This document shows positions 9,771-20,418 of a stretch of DNA of 64,000 nucleotides, one piece after another. Origin of the DNA: Bacteroidota bacterium (GTDB lineage: Bacteria > Bacteroidota > Bacteroidia > Cytophagales > Cyclobacteriaceae). Position numbers and translations under genes: made by a program. Every line of letters begins with the position of its first letter. Positions within the stretch are counted from its first letter, which is position 1. The stretch is from assembly GCA_022571715.1 (NCBI GenBank), contig JACZXH010000006.1, forward strand, positions 1 through 64,000, given 5' to 3'. The notes below the pieces were generated by a model. That model was not told where the DNA came from and did not search any database. It saw nothing but the letters and a program-made list of their open reading frames with translations.

Positions 9771-10412
9771 CTATTTTTTTCTTATCACTTCAGCAGGATT
9801 ACCAAAAACAGTCGTGTTTTCAGTTACACCTGCAATAACCACCGATCCAGCACCGATTTTAGCACCTTTTCCGATAGTAACCCCTGAAACAATCGTAACC
9901 CCTGATCCAATGAAGGTTTCGTTGCCAATAGATGCTCCTGAGTTAATGACGCTCCCTGTTCCTATCTGAACAAAATTGCCTATTCTCACATCATAGTCAA
10001 TTACAGCATTTGAATGTAGGATACAGTGATTTCCTATTTCGGAAGTAGCACCCAGAATCACCCCTGAATTAATAAAATTGCCGTGTCCGATTATTGCGCT
10101 CTTCGAAATAACGGTATTTGCATGTATGGAGTTTATTGGCATCGTTTTTCTGCTTTCCATGAGCATCCCGATAAGATCTCTCCGGTACCTGTTATCATCC
10201 GAGGCAATAAATGCCTCACATTTCTTCCCAATCAATTTAATAAATTTATCGTTTTCTGTGCTTCCTAAAACTGAAACTTCATTGATCACGGTACCATGTA
10301 ATTTATGATCATCATCAAGAAAGCAATATACCGTAATCTGTACGCTATTGAAAATATCGAGGGCAGCTTTTCCCAGCCCTCCCGCACCAAATATGATAAC
10401 CGGATTATCCAT
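9771..10412 (-). CDS. NeuD/PglD-family sugar O-/N-acetyltransferase (left-handed beta-helix)
   Basis: N-terminal VIIFGAGGLGKAALDIF and hexapeptide repeats (IGNFVQIGTGSVINSGASIGNETFIGSGVTIVSGVTIGKGAKIGAGSVVIAGV). Confidence 0.87.
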   Translation of the reverse strand: MDNPVIIFGAGGLGKAALDIFNSVQITVYCFLDDDHKLHGTVINEVSVLGSTENDKFIKLIGKKCEAFIASDDNRYRRDLIGMLMESRKTMPINSIHANTVISKSAIIGHGNFINSGVILGATSEIGNHCILHSNAVIDYDVRIGNFVQIGTGSVINSGASIGNETFIGSGVTIVSGVTIGKGAKIGAGSVVIAGVTENTTVFGNPAEVIRKK

Positions 10413-10468
10413 ATTTATTCGTTTCTTGCATTAAAATCCACAAAAGTAATCCGAATCAATTAAGGTGT

Positions 10469-11761
10469 TCATTTTCCAGGCTGTTTCCTTTTCATTATAA
10501 GAAAACGTTTAAATACAGGATCAGCCATGACAAGATAAATAAACAAAAATACAAACCCGGATTTGTATCTGGCAAGTGTACCCAGGTTAGGTGTTGAAAA
10601 AGCCAGAAATACGGCCATTAAAAATATATACGTCATCGCTCCAATGACAAGTATCCCGTTATTGGAAACATTTATCCTGGATATGTTCAAGATTGAGAAT
10701 ACTGCAAAGACTAATATTATCAGGTTTTCCAGACTTGCAATCAATTTAATGTATCCCTCTGATCCCCAAGGCAGTGGCTGGAACAATCCTGCCCAGACTG
10801 CAATGTGTATATTCTTTACATATCCCATGAATGTTGGGGTAAAATCTCTAAAACTAATCAGGTTATCAGGATCAGACATTTGTACATAAAGTGCATGGTT
10901 TGTACTTACAACTTCCATTACATTTGTTAGCCTTAAATTCGGGTGAATGAATGAAGCAATAACAACGGACCATACGAGAAATGACACCCAGTAGAGGACT
11001 TGTTTGTTAAAATTCCATGAAATTCCTGCTGACATTCTTTTTAATATGGAAACAATCAGGGTTGGTATCAAAATTGCTATAAGTGCTGCTGCATAATAAT
11101 ATTTTAACAGCCATAGTATAAAGAGTAAAATCAAAGACATTATTACTTTTCGTTTTGCAACCCCTTCACCCCTCGCCAAAGACGGCACATAAATGGATAA
11201 TATCCAGGCTATAAGCCCTGTACTTATCGCTTCTTTTGAGACGCCTGAACTCCAGAAAAGAACTGAGGGGAAAAATATAAAACCAGCAATGGCTGCGTTT
11301 CGTGTCCATGGAAAATACGTAGTTAATTTATCCCCAAGCGACCATAACCCGGTATACGCAAAGAGCGAAAAATAAAACCCAGATATCCAGTAATTTCCAT
11401 TCGTTAAAATATGAAACAAACTTAGAATTTTTGCCATTAAAAGAGCCCGTGGTTCGTCGGTTAGAGTCAGCATGCCCCACAATACTGTAGAATGATCGTT
11501 GTATAACATCACACTCAAATACTCCCCCGGCTTATCAAATACGGATCTTGCCATTCGTGTGGCGTCTTCATAAAACAAAAGGGTGTCACCACCCTGGAAA
11601 AACACAATGTAATACAACCCCAGGGCAATTCCGGCCAATAATTTCAGCGATAGTCCTGGCAAATAAAATTTCCCAAGCGGCCGATAGCGTACGCTCCTGT
11701 ATAACCCGCGCACGAGAATAATTATGATAAAAATATTGATTATTAGTAACGGATCAAGCAT
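10469..11761 (-). CDS. Polytopic membrane protein, uncharacterised (glycosyltransferase/EPS-polymerase-like topology)
   Basis: Many hydrophobic segments; start ATG overlaps the stop of the upstream DUF2851 gene (ATGCTTGA). Confidence 0.7.
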   Translation of the reverse strand: MLDPLLIINIFIIIILVRGLYRSVRYRPLGKFYLPGLSLKLLAGIALGLYYIVFFQGGDTLLFYEDATRMARSVFDKPGEYLSVMLYNDHSTVLWGMLTLTDEPRALLMAKILSLFHILTNGNYWISGFYFSLFAYTGLWSLGDKLTTYFPWTRNAAIAGFIFFPSVLFWSSGVSKEAISTGLIAWILSIYVPSLARGEGVAKRKVIMSLILLFILWLLKYYYAAALIAILIPTLIVSILKRMSAGISWNFNKQVLYWVSFLVWSVVIASFIHPNLRLTNVMEVVSTNHALYVQMSDPDNLISFRDFTPTFMGYVKNIHIAVWAGLFQPLPWGSEGYIKLIASLENLIILVFAVFSILNISRINVSNNGILVIGAMTYIFLMAVFLAFSTPNLGTLARYKSGFVFLFIYLVMADPVFKRFLIMKRKQPGK

Positions 11762-13049
11762 CCCTGAATGCACTTCGATTTAGAATAGATGTTCCAATAT
11801 TACAGGATAAGCAGTTCTTTTTTAAGCAGTATTCATTAAACAATTCAATCATACCCTGGCTGTCGGCCGAAGAAGATGCTGTAACGCCCGCACCCTCCCA
11901 ACCAGCAACAATGCGGTTTGATTCCGGTGCTATCATCTGAAGATGTGATACTGCTTTGTCCATGTACTGCTGATCATCAGTATATTTGGAATAGGCTGCA
12001 AGCAAAGGTACAGCTGTGTTGATGATCAATACGTCCACACTGCTTTTACCTGGTTTCGAAGATTTGTTTTTGGTGATTTCACCAAACCGGTAATGATTGT
12101 TCCAGTAAGCCCGAGGTGTGACTGATAGCATATGACGCAATACCTGTATGGATCCGGCCGAGATCATAGCTGAAAATATATTTTTCATAGAATGAATTAC
12201 TGCAGATAACTGAGCAATCCGGAGGGTAGGAAAATTAGACGGCCGAAGCCTTCCGAATTTCCAGACAGATGACTGAAGAACGTTTTCATCAAGTGCATAT
12301 TTGTGCATAAGAAAACGATATTCATTCTTCAGTTCTGCCATGTAATTATCGGCAGACCTGCCAGAAAGAAAACCTGCCTGACCGAACAGTAGGGCTTCCA
12401 TTTTAAACTGGTTGTCAGCATTTTTCATTAACAGTTTGAGGGGCACAGCTTTACTCAGTTGTAAAAAGGGGCCGGTGTTAACTTTGAATCCAAAATTCAT
12501 CGCCAGGAGGTGGTAAGAGGCTTCTTCCCAGTCTCCCTGGCACTTCTCTACCAGCTCCCGGACTATTTCTGCCTTTTTTGCTAACCTCGAGATCAATGCC
12601 TTTTCAAGCATACCTACCAGCGTTATTTTATCCACATTTTTCAACCATGGTTTACATAAGATATCTTCATGAAAATTAAGGAGATCATGATAGCTATCCA
12701 TGAGTTCTTTATCAATCCGGTCCTGTATCTGAAGTGTTGGAATTTTTGTTCCATCTTCCCTGAAAACGGCTTTATCCTCATTCCAGACAATGTGCAGGAT
12801 AACATTATTATATGCAGGATCGGTGTGGTGACTATGCAACTTCCATTCGGATGCATTACGGTGAATTTCAACATTCCCTGTCCATGTAAGGTCGCCGACT
12901 TTTACTTTTGCTTCTGAGAAATCCGGACCTGATCCAAAATTATGAATTCCCGGTTTGAGAATATTGATGTGCTCACCATCGGAAGTTTGAAGTCCGGCTT
13001 TCTTAAAATATTGATGTTTCCATATAAAATGCAGGAAATCTTCTTGCAT
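11754..13049 (-). CDS. DUF2851 family protein
   Basis: MQEDFLHFIWKHQYFKKAGLQTSDGEHINILKPGIHNFGSGPDFSEAKVKVGDLTWTGNVEIHRNASEWKLHSHHTDPAYNNVILHIVW; C-terminal CLKKNCLSCNIG. Confidence 0.9.
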   Translation of the reverse strand: MQEDFLHFIWKHQYFKKAGLQTSDGEHINILKPGIHNFGSGPDFSEAKVKVGDLTWTGNVEIHRNASEWKLHSHHTDPAYNNVILHIVWNEDKAVFREDGTKIPTLQIQDRIDKELMDSYHDLLNFHEDILCKPWLKNVDKITLVGMLEKALISRLAKKAEIVRELVEKCQGDWEEASYHLLAMNFGFKVNTGPFLQLSKAVPLKLLMKNADNQFKMEALLFGQAGFLSGRSADNYMAELKNEYRFLMHKYALDENVLQSSVWKFGRLRPSNFPTLRIAQLSAVIHSMKNIFSAMISAGSIQVLRHMLSVTPRAYWNNHYRFGEITKNKSSKPGKSSVDVLIINTAVPLLAAYSKYTDDQQYMDKAVSHLQMIAPESNRIVAGWEGAGVTASSSADSQGMIELFNEYCLKKNCLSCNIGTSILNRSAFRDA

Positions 13050-13149
13050 AAATTATCTGTTAACCGGCACATTAAAAACGCGATGCCGGATGTCGTATCA
13101 GCATATAAATATTCACATTTTTTATGGGAAATGAAATCGATTTGTGAAA

Positions 13150-13992
13150 CTATGCGTGTACCTGCAGGAGTGACGCCATTTCTTCCTGCAATTTTTTGGC
13201 TGCGTTCAATGCCGCTACGGCAAAATCATTGCCGTTTGAAGCATAAATAATGCTTCTTGAGGAATTCACAATCAAACCGCACTTATCATTCATCCCGTAT
13301 GCTGCTACTTCTTTCAGATCTCCACCTTGTTCACCCACTCCCGGAACAAGGAAAAAGTGCTCCTTAGCCAGTTTTCGAATTTGAGAAATATATGTTGGTT
13401 TGGTCGCGCCAACTACGAACATCAAATTATCAGGCGTGCCCCATGTTATGCACTTTTTTATTACAATTTCAAACAATTCCATTTCTTCAATATCAAAGAA
13501 ATCTTCATGATCACCAGCTATATCAAGGTGCTGGAAATCGCTACTCCCTGCGTTGGAAGTCAGTGCAAGTACAATTACCCATTTCCCATTATATTCAAAA
13601 AAAGGGAGGATTGAATCATGCCCCATGTAAGGCGATACAGTCACAGCATCAAATTCCATTCTTTCAAAAAAAGCTTTAGCATACATTGCAGAGGTATTAC
13701 CAATATCACCTCTCTTTGCATCTGCAATCACAAACAGGTCATCAGGGATATACTCCACAGTCTTTTCAAGACTCTCCAACCCAGAGGGCCCCATTGCCTC
13801 ATAAAATGCCAGATTTGGTTTATATGCAATGCAATAATCAACCGTAGCATCGATAATACATTTGTTGAATTCAAATATGGGATCATCTGTTTTCAATAGA
13901 TGTGCAGGAATCTTATGTATATCAGTGTCCAATCCTACACAAAGAAATGATTCCTTTATTTTAATCTGGTTGAAAATATCGTCTCTTGTCAC
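13150..13992 (-). CDS. pyrF: Orotidine 5'-phosphate decarboxylase
   Basis: [61 protein letters not shown]. Confidence 0.94.
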   Translation of the reverse strand: MTRDDIFNQIKIKESFLCVGLDTDIHKIPAHLLKTDDPIFEFNKCIIDATVDYCIAYKPNLAFYEAMGPSGLESLEKTVEYIPDDLFVIADAKRGDIGNTSAMYAKAFFERMEFDAVTVSPYMGHDSILPFFEYNGKWVIVLALTSNAGSSDFQHLDIAGDHEDFFDIEEMELFEIVIKKCITWGTPDNLMFVVGATKPTYISQIRKLAKEHFFLVPGVGEQGGDLKEVAAYGMNDKCGLIVNSSRSIIYASNGNDFAVAALNAAKKLQEEMASLLQVHA

Positions 13993-14159
13993 ATCGTAAA
14001 AATAGCTAAAAAGTCACTAATAAAAAGAAATAAAAACTATTGATTTATCCTTCCAGTTGTGTTAATAGGGGATATTACAGATCTATTTGTTTATGAAATT
14101 TGGACATATCATTCACCGTATATGCCATGCCTCAATTACATGTGATGTACCTTCTTGAA

Positions 14160-14825
14160 TTAATTATCAATGCGCAGGTCGATTACCTCCACGTCTTTAT
14201 GTTTGTTTATATCAAAAACAAAATAGCTGTCAGGTAAATTTGCTTTTGAATTAAACTCAGTAATATCATAAATATAGTGATTGCCTGATTTTGCGAATAA
14301 TGTAAATCTTCTAAGTACTTTATTATTTTTGCTTATTACCAACCTGATACGAAAATAATCGCTTTCTTTATCTTCAGGAGACATATCTACAATATCATAG
14401 TTTTCACCGTCAATCGTTTTTTCTCCAAATAGCATATACTTATAACCGGATTTATACAGATTATAAATGTTTGATGGAGTCACATCGTCTTCTTCCGGAT
14501 CGTAGGTGTCAATATTTACTTCGTTTTCATCAACCAGATAGGTCCATACATTTCCATCATTAATAATGATTTCCTGCTCAATGGCAACAAGTCTGAATTT
14601 TTCACCTTTTATCCCAATTTCTCCTTCAAAGGATTCATAGATATCATCTTCTTTATTCTCAAGTGTATAGGTGATATTAGCCGAAAAAGACGGTATGGAC
14701 TGGTATTTAGTGCTCATGGCATCCAGTATTTTTTTGGCTTTTGCATCATACTGTGCCATTACGCCTTTCCCCTCCGCAAACATCATCATCATCAGCATCA
14801 CTAAAACATACATAAATTTTTTCAT
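14160..14825 (-). CDS. LolA-like outer-membrane lipoprotein carrier family protein (ORF track start 14870; signal peptide suggests start at 14825)
   Basis: Signal peptide MKKFMYVLVMLMMMMFAEGKGVMAQ; LDAMSTKYQSIPSFSANITYTLE...FEGEIGIKGEKFRL; C-terminal FDINKHKDVEVIDLR. Confidence 0.82.
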   Translation of the reverse strand: MKKFMYVLVMLMMMMFAEGKGVMAQYDAKAKKILDAMSTKYQSIPSFSANITYTLENKEDDIYESFEGEIGIKGEKFRLVAIEQEIIINDGNVWTYLVDENEVNIDTYDPEEDDVTPSNIYNLYKSGYKYMLFGEKTIDGENYDIVDMSPEDKESDYFRIRLVISKNNKVLRRFTLFAKSGNHYIYDITEFNSKANLPDSYFVFDINKHKDVEVIDLRIDN

Positions 14826-14862
14826 CATTTTTTTATTAAATAATCGTGTATATTCCTTTTGC

Positions 14863-17307
14863 TCATTCATTAATCCTGTTTAATTCATTCAACAACTGTT
14901 CCAGGGCATACTCATCCTGTACCTGCACTTCTCTCGCTTTGCTTCCCTCAAAAGGTCCTACGATTCCCGCCGCTTCAAGCTGATCAATCAGTCGGCCAGC
15001 CCGGTTGTAACCCAGCTTAAGTTTACGCTGAATCAGTGAGGTACTTCCCTGCTGGTGAAGTACAATCAGCCTGGCAGCTTCTTCAAAAAGAACATCCCGA
15101 TCATCAAGATCAACCATTTTAGTTCCTCCTCCACTTTCATCAATATATTCAGGCAATAAGTATGCCGATTCGTATCCGCGTTGCTCACCAATAAAATCAC
15201 ATATCCTTTCAATTTCATCGGTGTGCACGAAGGGCGACTGCAGTCTTATGATGTTCGACCCTTGGGACAAGAGCATATCGCCCATACCAACCAGCTGATC
15301 GGCGCCTCCCGCATCCATAATGGTTCTTGAATCCACTTTGGATGTCACCCTAAAAGACATTCTTGTAGGGAAATTTGCTTTGATTATGCCTGTAATTACA
15401 TCCACCGACGGCCTTTGTGTCGCCACAACAAGATGAATGCCGATGGCGCGTGCTAACTGGGCAAGCCTTGCAATCGGTGTTTCGATTTCCTTACCTGCGG
15501 TCATCATCAGGTCAGCCAGTTCGTCAACTATCAGTACGATATAAGGAAGATACCTGTGTCCTTTTTCGGGGTTAAGCCGTCTTCTGACAAATTTCTGGTT
15601 ATACTCTTTGAGATTTCTCGCACCTGCATCCTTTAGCAGATTATACCTGTTGTCCATTTCAATACAAAGTGAGTTAAGTGTATTAACCACTTGTTTTGTG
15701 TTGGTTATAATTACTTCATCGGCTCCCGGTAATTCAGCAAGAAAATGGCGTTCAATTTTATTATACAAGGATAATTCTACTTTTTTGGGGTCAACCAATA
15801 TAAATTTGAGTTGGGAAGGATGTTTTTTAAAAAGCAGCGAGGTCAGGATCACATTCAATCCTACCGACTTACCCTGACCTGTTGCACCTGCCATCAACAG
15901 GTGAGGCATTTTTGTAAGATCGGTGATATATACTTCGTTTGAAATAGTCTTGCCTAATACGATCGGTAGTTCCATATCGCTTTTGAGAAACCTCTCTGAA
16001 GATAAAACGGACCTGATTCCCACCATTTCCCGCTTCTTGTTTGGCACTTCAATGCCAATTGTTCCTTTTCCTGGTATAGGGGCAATGATCCGGATTCCGA
16101 GGGCTGCAAGGTTCAGCGCGATGTCATCTTCAAGGTTTTTGATTTTGGAAATCTTAATACCGGCTTCAGGAACAATCTCATAAAGTGTTACAGTAGGACC
16201 TATAGTAGCTTTAATACTTGAAATTCCGATTTTGAAATTAATCAGCGTATCAACAATCTTATCCTTATTCCCCTCAAGTTCCTCTTTTGTTACCTTAATC
16301 TCAGGCTCATCGTATTGGTTGAGCAAGTCCAGTGTCGGGTATTGATAGGTTCCAAGATCAAGAGTAGGGTCGTAATGTTCTACATTGTCGCCAAATTTTT
16401 CCTTGACATTTTCTGTTTCTATTGTAAATTCAGGATTTTTTTTAACATCTGTAATATCATCGTTTTCCTCTTTCGTAATCTTATCAGGATCAACTTCAAT
16501 ATCGAGTGTAATGTTTTTTATTTCTTCCCGTGCCGTAATATTATCCTTTTCATCAGATTTAAAACTCATTATTGTTTCTGACTCCGGATCACCAGATAAA
16601 TCGTCATCGGCAGGCAAAAGGTCTATATCTCCTGTTACAGCAGCTTCTTCTTTATGTTTTGTATCCGAATCCGGATTTTTCCCAATTCCAAATAGCTGAG
16701 TTACGTTAAAAAAATATATAACGAATACGATTAGTAAAAAAGCCAGAAGTAGTAAGGTACCCCAACCGATCATACTATCGGCAAACACCGCCAGTTCAAA
16801 ACCAATACCTCCGCTTAGAAACCCCCATATGGATACACCCTCAGATGAAAGCAGCATATACCCCATAAGGAGGCTTATCCAGAACAGAAAGAAGAAGGTA
16901 AAAACAGCAACAGGACCGATTGGAACGATCACTCTCTTGGTCAGTATACGCAATCCCAATATAATCAGGAATGGCGGCACCAAAAATGATGCAAGGCCAA
17001 ACCAATTAAAAATGAAAGTATGGCTTAGCACGGCACCATATACTCCCAGCCAGTTTTCGGCATCCCGTTCTGATTGAAATAATCCCACTTTGGATATTTC
17101 ATCAACAACACTCTGATCTGCCTTGCCCGTAAACAGGTAGGATACAAATGCAATAAGCATAAATACTGCACTGATAATCAGGAAAAAACCCAATGAAAGA
17201 TTAAATCGCCGGTCTTTAAAAAATCCAATGGATATCCAAGTGCGTTTTTTTATTCCGCCCGCTTTTGAACTTTTAAAGGTGTTGGATTTATAGGTGTTTT
17301 TTGCCAT
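14863..17307 (-). CDS. ftsK: DNA translocase FtsK
   Basis: N-terminal TM segments; PHLLMAGATGQGKSVGLNVILTSLLFKKHPSQLKFILVDPKKVELSLY; IVLIVDELADLMM; ATQRPSVDVITGIIKANFPTR; C-terminal gamma-like domain STSLIQRKLKLGYNRAGRLIDQLEAAGIVGPFEGSKAREV. Confidence 0.96.
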   Translation of the reverse strand: MAKNTYKSNTFKSSKAGGIKKRTWISIGFFKDRRFNLSLGFFLIISAVFMLIAFVSYLFTGKADQSVVDEISKVGLFQSERDAENWLGVYGAVLSHTFIFNWFGLASFLVPPFLIILGLRILTKRVIVPIGPVAVFTFFFLFWISLLMGYMLLSSEGVSIWGFLSGGIGFELAVFADSMIGWGTLLLLAFLLIVFVIYFFNVTQLFGIGKNPDSDTKHKEEAAVTGDIDLLPADDDLSGDPESETIMSFKSDEKDNITAREEIKNITLDIEVDPDKITKEENDDITDVKKNPEFTIETENVKEKFGDNVEHYDPTLDLGTYQYPTLDLLNQYDEPEIKVTKEELEGNKDKIVDTLINFKIGISSIKATIGPTVTLYEIVPEAGIKISKIKNLEDDIALNLAALGIRIIAPIPGKGTIGIEVPNKKREMVGIRSVLSSERFLKSDMELPIVLGKTISNEVYITDLTKMPHLLMAGATGQGKSVGLNVILTSLLFKKHPSQLKFILVDPKKVELSLYNKIERHFLAELPGADEVIITNTKQVVNTLNSLCIEMDNRYNLLKDAGARNLKEYNQKFVRRRLNPEKGHRYLPYIVLIVDELADLMMTAGKEIETPIARLAQLARAIGIHLVVATQRPSVDVITGIIKANFPTRMSFRVTSKVDSRTIMDAGGADQLVGMGDMLLSQGSNIIRLQSPFVHTDEIERICDFIGEQRGYESAYLLPEYIDESGGGTKMVDLDDRDVLFEEAARLIVLHQQGSTSLIQRKLKLGYNRAGRLIDQLEAAGIVGPFEGSKAREVQVQDEYALEQLLNELNRINE

Positions 17308-17386
17308 TCAGAAATGAAACCCTAAAATTAGTTAATAGCAAAGTATAATTTTACAAAAATGAGCATAACTATAAAATGAAACGCGT

Positions 17387-18421
17387 TTATGTTTGCGACA
17401 ATATAGCTTTATTAATCTTTTTTGCTATCGATGGGCCTTCGTAGATAAAACCTGTAAATACCTGAACTAGGTCAGCTCCCGCATTCAGTTTTTGAATAGC
17501 ATCGGCTGGTGTAAAAATCCCCCCTACGCCAATAATACGTATTTTTTCACCTAGTTTTCCTCGCAAATATTTTATCGTCAGCGTAGATGTGTCTTTCAAT
17601 GGCAAGCCACTTAACCCTCCATCACCCATCTTTTTTACCCGGTCTTCGCCGGTTATCAGTTTTTCGCGACTGATTGTTGTGTTTGTAGCAATTATTCCAT
17701 CAATACCTACATCCGTTATAATTTCCACAATGTCATCAAGCTGTTTTTCAGTAAGATCAGGGGCTATTTTCAACAGCAACGGTTTACTTGTTGCTTTCTG
17801 CTTCATCCGGTCCTTCATATGTTTCAACAACTTTTTAAGGGGTTCTTTTTCTTGAAGATTTCTCAGATCTGGAGTGTTGGGTGAGCTTACATTTATCACA
17901 AAAAAATCCACGACATTGAATAATGCCTCAAAGCAGTATTCATAGTCTCGATAGGCATATTGTATAGGTGTATCTTTATTTTTGCTGATATTCCCACCGA
18001 TAATCATATCCGATTTATTTTGTTTCAGACGGTTAACCGCATCAATTACGCCTGCATTATTAAATCCCATTCTGTTAATCAATGCCTTGTCCTTTGGAAG
18101 CCTGAATAAACGGGGGATAGGATTACCCTGTTCGGGTTTAGGCGTGAGTGTACCTATTTCGATAAACCCAAAACCAAATGCAGCAAGCTCATCCAGCATC
18201 TTTGCATCCTTATCAAAACCAGCAGCCAGTCCTACAGGGTTTGGAAATCTGATGCCGAATACTTCTTTTTCGAGGTGGTGATCTGAAACAGTAAAATACC
18301 TTTTAACAACCGCCTTAACACCTGGAATTTTAAACAGCAGTCTTAAGACATTGATTATTAAGTAATGAATACGTTCGGGGTCAAACAGGAAAAGAACAGG
18401 TCTTATGAACGTTTTATACAC
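17387..18421 (-). CDS. pyrD: Dihydroorotate dehydrogenase (quinone)
   Basis: NPVGLAAGFDKDAKMLDEL; GFIEIGTLTPKPEQGNP; RMGFNNAG; VNVSSPNTPDLRNLQ; IIGVGGIFTPADAIQKLNAGADLVQVFTGFIYEGP. Confidence 0.95.
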   Translation of the reverse strand: MYKTFIRPVLFLFDPERIHYLIINVLRLLFKIPGVKAVVKRYFTVSDHHLEKEVFGIRFPNPVGLAAGFDKDAKMLDELAAFGFGFIEIGTLTPKPEQGNPIPRLFRLPKDKALINRMGFNNAGVIDAVNRLKQNKSDMIIGGNISKNKDTPIQYAYRDYEYCFEALFNVVDFFVINVSSPNTPDLRNLQEKEPLKKLLKHMKDRMKQKATSKPLLLKIAPDLTEKQLDDIVEIITDVGIDGIIATNTTISREKLITGEDRVKKMGDGGLSGLPLKDTSTLTIKYLRGKLGEKIRIIGVGGIFTPADAIQKLNAGADLVQVFTGFIYEGPSIAKKINKAILSQT

Positions 18422-18467
18422 CGGTAAAAATTTTTTCGCAAATATTAAAAGGAATCAGGGAAATATC

Positions 18468-19367
18468 TCAACTCCTTGGGTGGTAATCTTTAATAGTCTG
18501 TTTTAAATAGTCTCTGTCAATATGGGTATAAATTTCGGTTGTGGTAATGGATTCGTGTCCCAGCATCTCCTGTACCGCACGTAGATCCGCACCCCCTTCA
18601 ATCAAGTGGGTGGCAAAACTATGCCTTAAGGTATGTGGACTCACATTTTTTTGTATGCCTGCCTGCCCGGCAGCTTGTTTGATTATATTAAACACGCTTA
18701 CCCTACTGATACGTGTTCCCCGCTGATTCAGAAATACATATTTATCGTTTCCTTTTTTTATTGGTAAATGACAACGAATCAGGTCGATATAGATTTTAAG
18801 GTATTTTCGTGCGTCAGTGCCTATTGGCACAAGCCTTTCTTTACTGCCCTTACCCAAAACACGGATAAAACCGATATCAAAATACAGGTTATTCAATAAA
18901 AGGTTAGTCAATTCTGACACGCGTAATCCTGAGCTGTAAAGCACCTCGAGCATGGCTCTGTTTCTGGCTCCTGCCGGTGTGGACAAATCAATGGTATCCA
19001 ATATGGTTACGATTTCGTCATAGCTAAGTGTATCAGGCAGCTTCCGACCAAGCCGTGGGCTTTCTATCAAGGCCGTTGGTTCCAAGGTGATGATCTCTTC
19101 AAACCGTAAATACTTAAAAAAAGACTTCAAACCTGACAGAATACGGGCTTGCGAGTTTGCTGTCATGCCAAGTTCATTAATATATTCAAGGAAATCCTGA
19201 AGATGAATAGTCGTGATGCCCTTTGGAGTTACATTCAGATTTTTCAGTTCAGCAAACTGCCTGAGTTTTTCAACATCTGACAAATATGCCTGAATCGAAT
19301 TTTCTGCAAGTGATTTTTCAAGCTTAAGAAAATTCTTGTATTGCAGCACTAAATGTTGCCAGGACAT
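18468..19367 (-). CDS. xerD: Tyrosine recombinase XerD
   Basis: R-H-R-H/Y motifs: YSSGLRVSELTNL, SPHTLRHSFATHLIEGGADLRAVQEMLGHESITTTEIYTHID. Confidence 0.92.
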   Translation of the reverse strand: MSWQHLVLQYKNFLKLEKSLAENSIQAYLSDVEKLRQFAELKNLNVTPKGITTIHLQDFLEYINELGMTANSQARILSGLKSFFKYLRFEEIITLEPTALIESPRLGRKLPDTLSYDEIVTILDTIDLSTPAGARNRAMLEVLYSSGLRVSELTNLLLNNLYFDIGFIRVLGKGSKERLVPIGTDARKYLKIYIDLIRCHLPIKKGNDKYVFLNQRGTRISRVSVFNIIKQAAGQAGIQKNVSPHTLRHSFATHLIEGGADLRAVQEMLGHESITTTEIYTHIDRDYLKQTIKDYHPRS

Positions 19368-19454
19368 AAACGTGGTAGGAATTTAACATAACCTTTACAA
19401 TATTAGCGAAAGATTATGGAGTATCGAGAAATTTTCAATTGAAACCGTCATTTG

Positions 19455-19883
19455 ATGAAGATTACCATTATAAATGGTCCGAATCTGAACCTGTTAGGTA
19501 AACGTGAACCAGATATTTATGGTACTCGGACTTTTGAGGACTATTTCGAAGAACTGAAAAATAAATTTCCTGCAATCGAACTTGAATATTTTCAGTCAAA
19601 TGTTGAAGGTGACCTGGTAAGTAAAATTCAGGAGGCAGGATTCAACAGTGCAGGTATAATACTCAATGCCGGAGCTTACACACACACATCTGTAGCCATT
19701 GGTGATGCAGTATCTGCAGTACCCTCGCCTGTAATTGAAGTACACATTTCAAATGTATTTGCACGGGAAGAATTCAGGCATAAAAGTTTTATCAGTCCAC
19801 ACTGCAACGGCATTATTGTTGGCCTTGGACTGGACGGTTATAACCTTGCCATCAGTTATCTCCAGATCCAACACAGTTCATAA
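19455..19883 (+). CDS. aroQ: 3-dehydroquinate dehydratase, type II
   Basis: INGPNLNLLGKREPDIYG; FQSNVEGDLVSKIQEA; ILNAGAYTHTSVAIGDAV; EVHISNVFAREEFRHKSFISPHCNGIIVGLGLDGY. Confidence 0.95.
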   Translation: MKITIINGPNLNLLGKREPDIYGTRTFEDYFEELKNKFPAIELEYFQSNVEGDLVSKIQEAGFNSAGIILNAGAYTHTSVAIGDAVSAVPSPVIEVHISNVFAREEFRHKSFISPHCNGIIVGLGLDGYNLAISYLQIQHSS

Positions 19884-19929
19884 TGCAGTTTAAAATAATC
19901 ATAATATCAAGTTAAATTACTGCATTGTT

Positions 19930-20418
19930 ATGACTGATAAAGTACTTATCTATACCGACGGTGCTTCCAAAGGAAATCCGGGACCTGGAGGATACGGTGT
20001 AATTCTTAAATTCGGGAAGTACGTTAAAGAATTAACTGCCGGATACCGCAAAACCACAAACAACCGCATGGAGCTCCTTGCAGTGATTGCAGGACTCGAA
20101 GCATTGAAGGATAGTAAATATTCGGTTATTATTTATTCGGATTCAAAATATGTAGTGGATACGATTGAAAAAGGATGGATATGGAACTGGCAGAAGAAAG
20201 GATTCAAAAACAAAAAAAACATTGATCTTTGGCAACGTTATATCCCTTTGCATAAAAAGTTCAGGCCGAAATTTAAATGGGTGAAAGGACATGCCGGCCA
20301 TCCGCAGAACGAACGTTGTGATGCATTGGCAGTAATGAGTGCCGAAAGTGCTGAATTACTCATTGACAAAGTGTACGAGCAAGAATCTAAACCGGATTCT
20401 CTATTTCCTCCTCAATAA
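19930..20418 (+). CDS. rnhA: Ribonuclease HI
   Basis: IYTDGASKGNPGPGGYGVIL; TNNRMELLAVIAGLEAL; SDSKYVVDTIEKGWIWNW; VKGHAGHPQNERCDALA. Confidence 0.95.
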   Translation: MTDKVLIYTDGASKGNPGPGGYGVILKFGKYVKELTAGYRKTTNNRMELLAVIAGLEALKDSKYSVIIYSDSKYVVDTIEKGWIWNWQKKGFKNKKNIDLWQRYIPLHKKFRPKFKWVKGHAGHPQNERCDALAVMSAESAELLIDKVYEQESKPDSLFPPQ

